A stretch of DNA of 64,000 nt from Paeniglutamicibacter antarcticus_C. Its GTDB lineage: Bacteria; Actinomycetota; Actinomycetes; Actinomycetales; Micrococcaceae. The number at the start of each line of letters is the position of its first letter. Within the stretch, counting starts at the first letter, position 1. The translations under genes and the position numbers were made by a program. Under the pieces are notes generated by a model. The model saw only the letters and a list, made by a program, of their open reading frames with translations. It searched no databases and was not told the origin of the DNA. Shown one piece after another: positions 52,274-60,352 of the stretch. The DNA is taken from assembly GCF_039544305.1 (NCBI RefSeq), contig NZ_BAABLK010000006.1, positions 62,001 through 126,000 on the forward strand, read 5' to 3'.

Positions 52274-52912
52274 TCACGCGCCAGCCGCGGCAGGGAGGTA
52301 GTGCGAGAGGAAGCCGCGTACGTCCCGGTACTCATCGGCACCGAATCCATGGCCCATCTCCGGGTAGGTGCGTGAGGTCAGCGCCGTGTTTTCCGTGAGC
52401 CACCCGCGTGTGTAGGTGACCGCGTCGGGGTTGATCACCACGTCGTGGCGGTCCCTTCCCCAAAAGAACGGAATGGTTGCTCCGGGCTCGGGCTCCGCGT
52501 CGGTGAGCGAAAGCAGCTCGTTGGAAAGCACAAAGCCGCTGAGCCCGACGATCGTCTTGTAGCTCCGGGGCCTCAAGCGGTGCAAGGTGGTGGCCATCGC
52601 CATTCCCTGTGAATGGCCCAGCAGGCTGATGGAGCGGTAGCCTCGCGCGTATCGATCCTGCCAGTCAAAGACCTGCTGCGCGGCAGAGATAACCTGGGCA
52701 AAGTCGTTGGCCAGGAAATAGTCCAGCAGGAACCAGCCCCTGTCCCCTCCCACATCCATGGGCCCGCGCAACGCCACACCCGTGGCATTGCGCGGAAGCT
52801 GCTTGAACCAGTCCCTCATTCGCTCGGGGTTTGACCCGTAGCCGTGGAGCACCATGACCAGGTCGGTGCCGGCCCGCGTGTCCTGCGGCCGGGAGTAGAT
52901 TCCCTCATCCAT
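52274..52912 (-). CDS. Alpha/beta-hydrolase, carboxylesterase/phospholipase type
   Basis: A 212-residue esterase. LVMVLHGYGSNPERM is the oxyanion region, LLGHSQGMAMA the nucleophile elbow with Ser, FFWGRDRHDVVINP supplies the Asp, and PEMGHGFG the His. No signal peptide. The family hydrolyses short acyl esters or lysophospholipids; the substrate is unknown. Confidence 0.9.
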   Translation of the reverse strand: MDEGIYSRPQDTRAGTDLVMVLHGYGSNPERMRDWFKQLPRNATGVALRGPMDVGGDRGWFLLDYFLANDFAQVISAAQQVFDWQDRYARGYRSISLLGHSQGMAMATTLHRLRPRSYKTIVGLSGFVLSNELLSLTDAEPEPGATIPFFWGRDRHDVVINPDAVTYTRGWLTENTALTSRTYPEMGHGFGADEYRDVRGFLSHYLPAAAGA

Positions 52913-53033
52913 GGGTCCACCGTAGCGGCCCGTCGGGATACTTCACCGGCGGATCGGCAACGTGTTGTAGATTGGTCAAACCAGTGGTGACGCAAGTCAC
53001 CGTACACATTTATCGTGTCCCAGGAGCCGTCAC

Positions 53034-54263
53034 GTGCCCACCAGGTCTGTCGCACCAACGTCCCGCCACGCCGCAAGCCGCGAATGTTTCGCCGCGTACG
53101 ACAACGCCCTCGCGGAGGCCGGCATGCTCTCGCGGCCCGTCGGCCTGCTCGACCTGGGTGACTTCGACGCCAATGCCAGCGATCTGGCCCACCGCGCGGC
53201 ACCCAAGCCCATCCGGGTGGCCTCGAAGTCATTGCGCATCCGGGCGGCCGTGCAACGCGCACTGAACCACCCTGGATATTCGGGCGTGCTGGCCTTTAGC
53301 CTCTACGAGGCCATCTGGCTGGCTGAATCCGGGATCACTGACGTTGTGGTGGGCTACCCGTGCACCGATCCGGTCGCGTTGAGGGCCCTGGCAGCCAGCG
53401 AAACCGCGCTGGAACAAGTCACCTTGATGGTTGATGACACCGCCCAGCTCGACGCGATCGACGCCGCAGCGCCAAACCACCCACCCATCCAGGTCGCCGT
53501 GGAACTCGACGCGGCCTACCGCCCCGTACGCGGGGTAGCCCTCGGGGCAGCCCGTTCCCCGCTGCGCACCGCCGCCGAGGTGGTATCCCTCGGTTCAGCC
53601 ATCATCCGGCGGCCGAACCTGCGGTTGACGGGGATGATGGCCTACGAAGGCCAGATCGCCGGGGTGCCCAACGCCTCGCGGGGGCCACGCGGAATGCTGG
53701 TGCGGGCAATCCAGCGAGCCTCCGCGCGGGACATCCGCGAACGACGCGCTCAGAGCGTCGCCGCGCTGGGGGCCCTGGCGGACCTGCGGTTCGTCAATGG
53801 CGGAGGAACGGGGTCCCTGGAGTCCACTGCTGCGGAACCCGCCATCACGGAGGTTGCCGCTGGTTCCGGGCTCATGGGACCCGGGCTTTTTGACGGATAC
53901 CGGGGATTCCGCCCACACCCGGCACTGCATTTCGGATTGCAGGTGGTGCGCAGGCCTGGGCCGGACACCGTTACGGTGCATGGAGGGGGATGGATAGCTT
54001 CCGGCCCGGCAGGAAGCGACCGGCTGCCCGCTATTTCCTGGCCCACCGGACTGAGATTCCGTGGCGCCGAAGGACCCGGCGAAGTGCAGACACCGTTGAT
54101 CGGAGCGGCGGCGGCCGGGCTGGGGCTGGGAGACACCGTGTACTTCCGCCATGCCAAGGCCGGAGAACTCGCCGAGCACCTCAACGAGGTTGCCGTGTAT
54201 TCATCAGGGCGCGTCATCGACTGCTGGGCGACCTACCGCGGGGAAGGCAAGGCCTTCCTGTGA
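53034..54263 (+). CDS. PLP-dependent amino acid deaminase/aldolase (D-threonine aldolase-like)
   Basis: A 409-residue fold-III PLP enzyme with an alanine-racemase-type N-terminal barrel. The PLP lysine lies in PIRVASKSLR, and blocks such as TGMMAYEGQIAG and FVNGGGTGSLEST follow; the C-terminal domain has FRHAKAGELAEHLNE with a metal-type His. This is the pattern of D-threonine aldolase / D-serine dehydratase relatives. GTG 53034 follows AGGAG. It overlaps the FAD oxidase gene by 4 bp, so the two are coupled. Confidence 0.9.
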   Translation: MPTRSVAPTSRHAASRECFAAYDNALAEAGMLSRPVGLLDLGDFDANASDLAHRAAPKPIRVASKSLRIRAAVQRALNHPGYSGVLAFSLYEAIWLAESGITDVVVGYPCTDPVALRALAASETALEQVTLMVDDTAQLDAIDAAAPNHPPIQVAVELDAAYRPVRGVALGAARSPLRTAAEVVSLGSAIIRRPNLRLTGMMAYEGQIAGVPNASRGPRGMLVRAIQRASARDIRERRAQSVAALGALADLRFVNGGGTGSLESTAAEPAITEVAAGSGLMGPGLFDGYRGFRPHPALHFGLQVVRRPGPDTVTVHGGGWIASGPAGSDRLPAISWPTGLRFRGAEGPGEVQTPLIGAAAAGLGLGDTVYFRHAKAGELAEHLNEVAVYSSGRVIDCWATYRGEGKAFL

Positions 54264-55642
54264 GCCGGCCCCGGTTCCCGGGCCTCGACAGGGGCGGGGT
54301 GTGGCGCAACTGGGCGGCCACCGCCATCGCACGACCAGCAGCCACCGCCCGGCCGCGCAGCGAGGACGAGATCGCTTCCCTGCTCGTGGCAGCGTCAGCC
54401 GCCAACAGCGCACTGAAGGTCGTTGGCGGCGGGCACTCCTTCACCCCGATTGCCGCGACCAACGGGATGTTGGTGAATCTTGACCTGTATACCGGAATCA
54501 TCCACGTGGACCCGCGTTCGGGCAGGGTGCGCTTCCGCGCCGGCACGCGCCTGCGCGATGTGGCCGGTTTGCTCAAGCCCTTCGGGTTGGCCCTGGCGAA
54601 CATGGGGGACATAGACCACCAGTCCTTGGCCGGGGCAATCAGCACATCCACACACGGCACGGGCCTGGGATTCACCGGGTTTTCCGGCTCGGTCACGGCC
54701 TTGCGGCTGCTGCTTCCCGACGGCACGGCTATTGACTGCTCGGCCGATTCGAATCCCGACCTGTTCCAGGCCACTCGCGTGGGCCTGGGCGCGCTGGGAG
54801 TGCTCACCGAAGTCACCATCCAATGCGTCCCCCGGTTCAAGCTGCGCGCGCGCGAGGCCCCGGAACCGCTGGCCGGCATGCTGGAGTCCTTCGTGGAACG
54901 CTGCGCCGTCACCGACCACCTTGAGTTTTACTGGTTCCCGCACACGGATCTCGCCCTGGCAAAGACCAACACCCGCATCCCCGATACCGAGCAGGCGCAT
55001 CCGGTGCCTTGGCGCGGGCGGATCATCGATGACGAGCTGATGGGAAATGCGGGCTTCGCGCTGATGTGCCGGTTCGCGGCAAAGCATCCCTCCGCGGTGC
55101 CGCAGCTGAATCGGTTTGCCGCCAAGACGCTGGCCGTTCGCGAATACATCGACCAATCCGAGAAGGTCTTCGTGACCGCGCGCAGGGTGCGCTTTCGCGA
55201 GATGGAGTATGCGGTCCCGCTCGACGACCTTCCCTCGGTCTTTGCCGAGGTCAGAAACGTGGTGGAGGCCTACCCGCAAAAGATATCCTTCCCGCTGGAG
55301 GTGCGCGCCGCTGCCGCCGATGACACGTGGCTGGGAACCGCGGCGGGGCGGCCGAGCGCATACATCGCCGTGCACCGTTATGCGGGGGAAGCCTCCGGGG
55401 ATTTCCTTGGAACGGTGGAAAAGGTCTTCACCGGCATTGCCGGGCGGCCGCACTGGGGCAAGCTGCACACCCGGGATGCCGCGTTCTTCCATTCCGCCTA
55501 CCCGAGGTTCGCAGACTTCCTGGCCCAACGCGATGCGATGGACCCCCAGGGAATCATGCTTAACGCGCATCTGGGCCATATCCTGGGCCGCCGGGCGGCT
55601 CCGGCCTTCGACGCCGGTGCGGCCGATTCGCGCCACGGGTGA
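54260..55642 (+). CDS. FAD-linked sugar-lactone oxidase (D-arabinono/L-gulono-1,4-lactone type)
   Basis: A 460-residue oxidase of the vanillyl-alcohol-oxidase fold. It has the FAD-binding block KVVGGGHSFTPIAATNGMLV with the His that can bind FAD covalently, GAISTSTHGTG, GLGALGVLTEVTIQ and the C-terminal HWGKLHT active-site motif. GTG 54260 overlaps the previous stop as GTGA. The substrate may be a sugar lactone or alditol; its link to the upstream PLP enzyme is positional. Confidence 0.92.
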   Translation: MSRPRFPGLDRGGVWRNWAATAIARPAATARPRSEDEIASLLVAASAANSALKVVGGGHSFTPIAATNGMLVNLDLYTGIIHVDPRSGRVRFRAGTRLRDVAGLLKPFGLALANMGDIDHQSLAGAISTSTHGTGLGFTGFSGSVTALRLLLPDGTAIDCSADSNPDLFQATRVGLGALGVLTEVTIQCVPRFKLRAREAPEPLAGMLESFVERCAVTDHLEFYWFPHTDLALAKTNTRIPDTEQAHPVPWRGRIIDDELMGNAGFALMCRFAAKHPSAVPQLNRFAAKTLAVREYIDQSEKVFVTARRVRFREMEYAVPLDDLPSVFAEVRNVVEAYPQKISFPLEVRAAAADDTWLGTAAGRPSAYIAVHRYAGEASGDFLGTVEKVFTGIAGRPHWGKLHTRDAAFFHSAYPRFADFLAQRDAMDPQGIMLNAHLGHILGRRAAPAFDAGAADSRHG

Positions 55643-55664
55643 ACGGCGTCGCATACTTGGGCGC

Positions 55665-56240
55665 ATGAGAATCGATTCGTTGGATGTGTCGCTGATCGAG
55701 CTGTTCACCGATTTCCCCGGCATCGGTGTCATGGAATGCTCCAAGCGCCTCGGCGTCGCCCGGGGAACCGTGCAAAACCGGCTGAACCGGTTGCATGATT
55801 CCGGGGTGATCACCCGCATCGCCCCGCACATCGACGCGACGGCCATGGGATACCCGGTCACAGCATTCTGCTCACTGCAGATCCAGCAGAACCTTGGCCA
55901 AGACGGCATGGCCGAGAAACTTGCGCAGATTCCCGAGATCCTTGAGCTGCACACGGTCTCCGGCTCGAGCGACTTCCTCGTCAAGATCGTGGCCCGCTCC
56001 ACGGCCGACCTGCAAAGGGTGCTCGATTCCATCTCCGCGACCGAGGGCATGGGCCGCTCCTCCTCAACGGTGGTCTTGGCCTCCCATTTCGAAAACCGGA
56101 CCATCCCGTTGGCACGCGAGGCCGCACGACGCAATCCGGAGTCTCCAGGCGATCCGGCGCCAGGGTCGCGAGACACCTCGATGCGCAACGGCGGCGGACC
56201 AACACCGACTCGAACGATCCCCGGACAGAATGTACAGTGA
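55665..56240 (+). CDS. Lrp/AsnC-family regulator
   Basis: A 191-residue regulator with an N-terminal HTH (IGVMECSKRLGVARGTVQNR, wing HDSGVITRIAP) and an AsnC ligand domain (TVSGSSDFLVKIVARSTADL). A ~40-residue Pro/Gly/Arg-rich tail is extra. It lies between the PLP/FAD pair and the aminotransferase/permease pair, so it probably controls one or both in response to an amino acid. Confidence 0.9.
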   Translation: MRIDSLDVSLIELFTDFPGIGVMECSKRLGVARGTVQNRLNRLHDSGVITRIAPHIDATAMGYPVTAFCSLQIQQNLGQDGMAEKLAQIPEILELHTVSGSSDFLVKIVARSTADLQRVLDSISATEGMGRSSSTVVLASHFENRTIPLAREAARRNPESPGDPAPGSRDTSMRNGGGPTPTRTIPGQNVQ

Positions 56241-56379
56241 TTGGCGCCCTGCCCTGAACCTTATGTACATCTTGTGGGGTGTTCTGTGTCGCGGTTGACC
56301 TATCCGGGTCCAACTCATTAGCTTATGTGAGTCGCGTCACCGGAGACGTGCGAGCAACATTTCTTGGAAGGCCCCCACC

Positions 56380-57459
56380 ATGAGCATTGTCCAGCGCAGT
56401 TCCCTGAGCGCCATCCCCGCCTACAAGCAGGGCGCCACACCGGGTGCCGGAGAGCAGGCCTTCAAGCTCTCCTCAAACGAAAACCCCTACCGGCCCCTGG
56501 CCTCGGTCACCGCCGGGCTGGCCCTCGAACTGGGAACCATCAACCAGTACCCCAACGCCGCCGCCCCCGAGCTTCTCGGCATTCTGGCCCATCGCCTTGG
56601 CGTGGAACCATCGAACATCGCCTTGGGCTCCGGATCGGTCGAGGTTGCCGGTCAGCTGATCCACGCGACCACCAACCCGGGCGACGAGGTCCTCTTCGCC
56701 TGGCGCTCCTTCGAGGCCTACCCCATCCTCACCCACGTGGCCGGCGCAACCCCGGTGATGGTGCCCCTGGATCGGAACGGAGCCCACGACCTTGTCGCAA
56801 TGGCAGAGGCCATCACCGAGCGCACCTCCCTGGTGTTTATCTGCAACCCCAACAACCCGACCGGCACCGTGGTGAACACCGCGGCAGTTGACGCGTTCAT
56901 GGCCAAGGTCCCGTCCCGCGTGCTGGTGGTCATCGACGAGGCCTACGTCCATTTCAACATCTCCGGCGACTCGGCAATCGGCATGGACTTTTTCCACCGT
57001 TACCCCAACGTCGCCGTGCTGCACACCTTCTCCAAGGCCTACGGGCTGGCTGGGCTGCGCATCGGCTACGCGGTGGCCCCGTCCGAGGTTGCCGCAAATC
57101 TGCGCAAGACCGCCATCCCCTTCGGCGTCACCTCGCTGGCCCAGCGAGCAGCGGTACTCAGCCTGGAACATGAAGGCGAGCTGCAGGAGCGCATCGACGA
57201 ACTCATCACCGCACGCGAGGCCCTGCTGGGCCAACTGCGCGCCGCGGGAATCAATGTCACCGACTCCCAGGCCAACTTCATTTGGCTCTCCACGGGGGAA
57301 GCGACGATGGAGGTGGACGCTGCGCTGCGTGCCGCAGGCATCTGGGCACGCGCCTTCGCCGGCGACGGGATCAGGATCTCCATCGGGTCCCCCGAGGCCA
57401 ATGCGACAATTGCCGGTGCCGTCATTTCCGCCCTTCAGGATGCACCCGCACATGTCTAA
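56380..57459 (+). CDS. HisC-family aminotransferase
   Basis: A 359-residue class II aminotransferase. FKLSSNENPYRPLASV is the N-terminal block; FICNPNNPTGTVV and VIDEAYVHF bind PLP, and the Schiff-base Lys lies in HTFSKAYGLAGLRIGYA. It could be histidinol-phosphate or aromatic (phenylalanine) aminotransferase. Since the gene is next to an amino-acid permease and Lrp, an aromatic or related amino acid is more likely than histidine synthesis. ATG follows GGAAGG. Confidence 0.9.
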   Translation: MSIVQRSSLSAIPAYKQGATPGAGEQAFKLSSNENPYRPLASVTAGLALELGTINQYPNAAAPELLGILAHRLGVEPSNIALGSGSVEVAGQLIHATTNPGDEVLFAWRSFEAYPILTHVAGATPVMVPLDRNGAHDLVAMAEAITERTSLVFICNPNNPTGTVVNTAAVDAFMAKVPSRVLVVIDEAYVHFNISGDSAIGMDFFHRYPNVAVLHTFSKAYGLAGLRIGYAVAPSEVAANLRKTAIPFGVTSLAQRAAVLSLEHEGELQERIDELITAREALLGQLRAAGINVTDSQANFIWLSTGEATMEVDAALRAAGIWARAFAGDGIRISIGSPEANATIAGAVISALQDAPAHV

Positions 57460-58897
57460 GGCCGTCAACGCCCCGAAGTCCGCGAGCCTGAATTCCCGCC
57501 AGATCACCATGATGGGCATTGGCGGGGCCATTGGCGCCGGCTTGTTCATTGGATCGGGCCAGGCCGTGGCGATGGCTGGCCCCGCCGCCGTCCTCGCCTT
57601 CGCGCTGGCCGGGCTCCTGGTCATCCTGGTGATGAACATGCTTGGCGAAATGGCTGCGGCGAACCCCTCCTCGGGCTCATTCTCCGTATACGCCACCAAG
57701 GCGATGGGCCCCAACGCCGGGGCGACCATCGGCTGGCTGTACTGGGTCCAGGGCATCATCGTTATTGCCGCCGAGGCCACCGGTGCCGCAGCCATCGTCG
57801 GGGGCTGGTTCCCCGGGGTTTCCCAAGGCACCTGGTCGCTGATCTTCGTTGGGGCACTGACCGCCGTGAACCTGGCCAACGTCGCGCGCTTCGGCCAGTT
57901 CGAGTACTGGTTCTCCTTCCTCAAGGTCGCCGCCATCATTGCCTTCCTAGGCATCGGGGTGGCCCTGGTCTTCGGGCTCCTTCCCGGGGTCGAAGCCACC
58001 GGGTTCTCCAACCTGGTCGCCCATGGCGGCTTCCTTCCCAACGGGGTCGTCGGGCTGTGCGCCGGGCTGCTGATGGTGGTCTTCGCCTTCGGCGGCATCG
58101 AGATCGTGGCGATCGCCGCGGCCGAAAGCGATGACCCTCGGACTTCCATCCGCAAGGCCGTGCGCGGTGTGCTCTTCCGCGTATTGGTCTTCTACGTCGG
58201 CTCGGCACTGGTAATGGTCTCGGTCCTGCCCTGGTACTCACCGGAGCTTGCCGCCTCCCCGTTCGTCGCGGTGCTCACCCTGGCGAACATCCCGTGGCTC
58301 GACACGATCATGGCACTGGTGGTGGTCATTGCCCTGCTCTCAGCCATGAACGCCAACATCTACGCCGCCTCCCGGATGCTGCTTTCGCTCTCCGAGCGCC
58401 GGATAGCACCCAAGGCCATCCAGGTGCGCAGCCGGGGCAACACCCCGTACGTGGCTGTTATCGCCTCGGTGATCCTGTGTTCGGTCGCAGTGGTGATGAA
58501 CTACGTGGCTCCGGATCTGGTTATGCCGATGCTGCTCAATGCCGTGGGTTCCACGCTGCTGGTCACCTGGGCATTCATTGCGCTCTCACAGCTGATCCTG
58601 CGCGTGCGGGCGGACAGGGACCCTGAGATCCACCTGCCGGTGAGAATGCCGGGCTTCCCCTACCTTTCAATCCTGGCGTTGGTGATGCTCACGGGAATCG
58701 TTATTCTTGCACTCTTCGATCCGGCCAGCCGCACCCAGCTGGCCGCCACGCTGGGACTCACGGCGGCCATCGGGGTGCTCAATGCCCTGGCCCAGCGCCG
58801 CACCAGGGTCCGTGATGCGCTGCAAACTCCGGTTGGCGCCGCCGCGGACACGGAGAAGGCCAAGGAGCCTTCACCGGCCCAGGAGAAGGTCCGCTAG
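57452..58897 (+). CDS. APC-family amino acid permease
   Basis: A 481-residue, 12-TM permease. The hallmark block is ITMMGIGGAIGAGLFIGSGQA in TM1, followed by NMLGEMAAANPSSGSFSVYA and GGIEIVAIAAAESDDPRTS. It belongs to the GABA/aromatic amino acid permease branch. The ATG at 57452 overlaps the aminotransferase stop by 8 bp; ATG 57440 is also in frame. The two genes would form an uptake-and-transamination unit. Confidence 0.93.
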   Translation: MSKAVNAPKSASLNSRQITMMGIGGAIGAGLFIGSGQAVAMAGPAAVLAFALAGLLVILVMNMLGEMAAANPSSGSFSVYATKAMGPNAGATIGWLYWVQGIIVIAAEATGAAAIVGGWFPGVSQGTWSLIFVGALTAVNLANVARFGQFEYWFSFLKVAAIIAFLGIGVALVFGLLPGVEATGFSNLVAHGGFLPNGVVGLCAGLLMVVFAFGGIEIVAIAAAESDDPRTSIRKAVRGVLFRVLVFYVGSALVMVSVLPWYSPELAASPFVAVLTLANIPWLDTIMALVVVIALLSAMNANIYAASRMLLSLSERRIAPKAIQVRSRGNTPYVAVIASVILCSVAVVMNYVAPDLVMPMLLNAVGSTLLVTWAFIALSQLILRVRADRDPEIHLPVRMPGFPYLSILALVMLTGIVILALFDPASRTQLAATLGLTAAIGVLNALAQRRTRVRDALQTPVGAAADTEKAKEPSPAQEKVR

Positions 58898-58924
58898 CAT
58901 CAGGGGCCCCTCGCACAGACGAAC

Positions 58925-58960
58925 GGCCGCACCCCCTCAGGTAAGGGGATTGCGGCCTTT
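58925..58960 (+). terminator. Terminator of the permease gene
   Basis: Stem GGCCGC/GCGGCC, extended inside by CCCCT/AGGGG with a small mismatch, followed by TTT, about 28 bp after the stop. Confidence 0.75.
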
Positions 58961-58975
58961 CGCCGTCTACGCCCT

Positions 58976-60238
58976 CTAGGCCTGAAGGTCCAGCTCGATC
59001 CAGACCAGCCGGTGGTCGCTGCTGGCCGGCGGCCAGCCGGAGACCAGTCCGGCCTCGGCATGCCCGGTACGCGGCCAGTAGACCCCAGAGCCGCGCACGC
59101 CCAGCGTGGCTGCCGGCAACACGTAGTCAACGCGCAGCACACCTGCGCCCTCGCGGCCGAAGTCCGCGGTTCCCAGCACGCTGCCGATGACCCCGGCGAG
59201 GCCTCTGGCGGAAGTCCCGTTCTCCCTCGGTGCGGAGGGAAGCGGATCGACCAGCAGCGGGTTGGCCAGTAGCGCGCTGATGGCCGCGGGGTCCGAATCC
59301 CCCGAGGACGGGTCCGAGTTCAGGTCTCCCAGCACCACGAAGTCGCTTCCCGGTGCCAGCGGCCCGCGCTTTCCGGCATCGTCGTAGATGTAGCCGCCGG
59401 CCCCGTCCTGCGCCCCCAGGTAGTCGTTGATGAGCCGGATTTCGTCGTGGTTGCGTGTCTTGTTGCTTTTTTCGGGTCCGTCAAACACCGGCGGGGTGGG
59501 GTGGGCGGCAATGACATGGATCGTTTTTTCCCCAACGGTGATCGGCACGTCCCACATCGATTTGCTGGGCAGGGGAAGGATCGAGCGGACCAGTTCGGGG
59601 TAGTACTGGGTGGGCAGCTGCGAGTGAGGCATGTCCTGCCACAGAAAGTTCTGGAAGGTGCGGATGTTGGCGGTGTCCATGGGGTACATGGAGAAGAGCA
59701 CCATCCCGTACTGGCCCTCGAAGTCGCCGTAGCCCAAGGCATCGGAGGGTCCTCCGACGATGCCGTTGCCATCGAGGTCTGCACCACTGGGTATTCCGGT
59801 GTTTGCCGGTGCCACGTAGACGTGGGGGTAGTTGATGGATGGTTGCCCGCCCTGGGACCTGGCCAGATAGTTGTCCTTGAACGCCTCCGCCGCGGCGCCC
59901 TTGGCGTCATAATCGAATTCGTTGAGCAGGAGCACGTCCGGTGCGGTGCGCTGCACTATCTGTGCCACCGCCTGGGCCTGGGCGTCCAGGGGCGTAGCGA
60001 GGTCGTTGGCCAGCTGCCCGGGCCGCTGGCGGTTCAGCGAGGCGTTGAACGTCGCCACGCGAAGCCCCCGGGCGGTGACGCCCGGGGGCTCGGCATACGG
60101 CATGGGGGCGCTGTGGTCCAGATGCATGGCGGCGGGCCTCGCTTCAGTCATGGCGTTGGCGTGCACGGGAGCGAGCGCCCCTGGGCCCAGCGCTGCCAAT
60201 GTTGCCGCGGCCACTGCCGCACAGATCGAATATCGCAC
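58976..60238 (-). CDS. Secreted endonuclease/exonuclease/phosphatase-family protein
   Basis: A 420-residue secreted EEP-fold protein. The signal peptide is residues 1-29 (ICAAVAAATLAALGPGALAP). Catalytic blocks are RVATFNASLNR, LLLNEFDYD, HVIAAHPTPPVF, VLGDLNSDP and the terminal SSDHRLVWIELDL. The DGNGI segment may bind calcium. Likely a nuclease or phosphodiesterase acting outside the cell. It starts at GTG 60238. Confidence 0.9.
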   Translation of the reverse strand: MRYSICAAVAAATLAALGPGALAPVHANAMTEARPAAMHLDHSAPMPYAEPPGVTARGLRVATFNASLNRQRPGQLANDLATPLDAQAQAVAQIVQRTAPDVLLLNEFDYDAKGAAAEAFKDNYLARSQGGQPSINYPHVYVAPANTGIPSGADLDGNGIVGGPSDALGYGDFEGQYGMVLFSMYPMDTANIRTFQNFLWQDMPHSQLPTQYYPELVRSILPLPSKSMWDVPITVGEKTIHVIAAHPTPPVFDGPEKSNKTRNHDEIRLINDYLGAQDGAGGYIYDDAGKRGPLAPGSDFVVLGDLNSDPSSGDSDPAAISALLANPLLVDPLPSAPRENGTSARGLAGVIGSVLGTADFGREGAGVLRVDYVLPAATLGVRGSGVYWPRTGHAEAGLVSGWPPASSDHRLVWIELDLQA

Positions 60239-60255
60239 CTTTTCAACATTAGGGG

Positions 60256-60276
60256 CCTACCCTACTTTCCGGTAGG
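60256..60276. promoter_or_regulatory. Inverted repeat upstream of the EEP gene
   Basis: Arms CCTACC/GGTAGG separated by 9 bp, about 18 bp before the GTG start. Possible operator or RNA structure; weak evidence. Confidence 0.3.
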
Positions 60277-60292
60277 TCAGTATTTTATCAAC

Positions 60293-60314
60293 TCGCCGGT
60301 TTTTCATCCGGCGA
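60293..60314 (-). terminator. Hairpin after the ThDP-enzyme gene
   Basis: A 7-bp stem TCGCCGG/CCGGCGA with an 8-nt loop, about 40 bp after the ThDP gene stop. Followed by GTTGATAAAAT on the minus strand; probable terminator without a strong T-run. Confidence 0.5.
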
Positions 60315-60352
60315 ACCCCGCTCTCTGCTGCGCCGGGCGGATACCCGAAGGC

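Noticed and set aside
54395..56188. Long minus-strand open frame across the FAD oxidase and Lrp genes
   Set aside because: Antisense shadow; the plus-strand genes have clear catalytic and HTH motifs.
56473..58155. Long minus-strand open frame across the aminotransferase and permease
   Set aside because: Antisense shadow; composition is Gly/Ala/Arg-rich without recognisable motifs.
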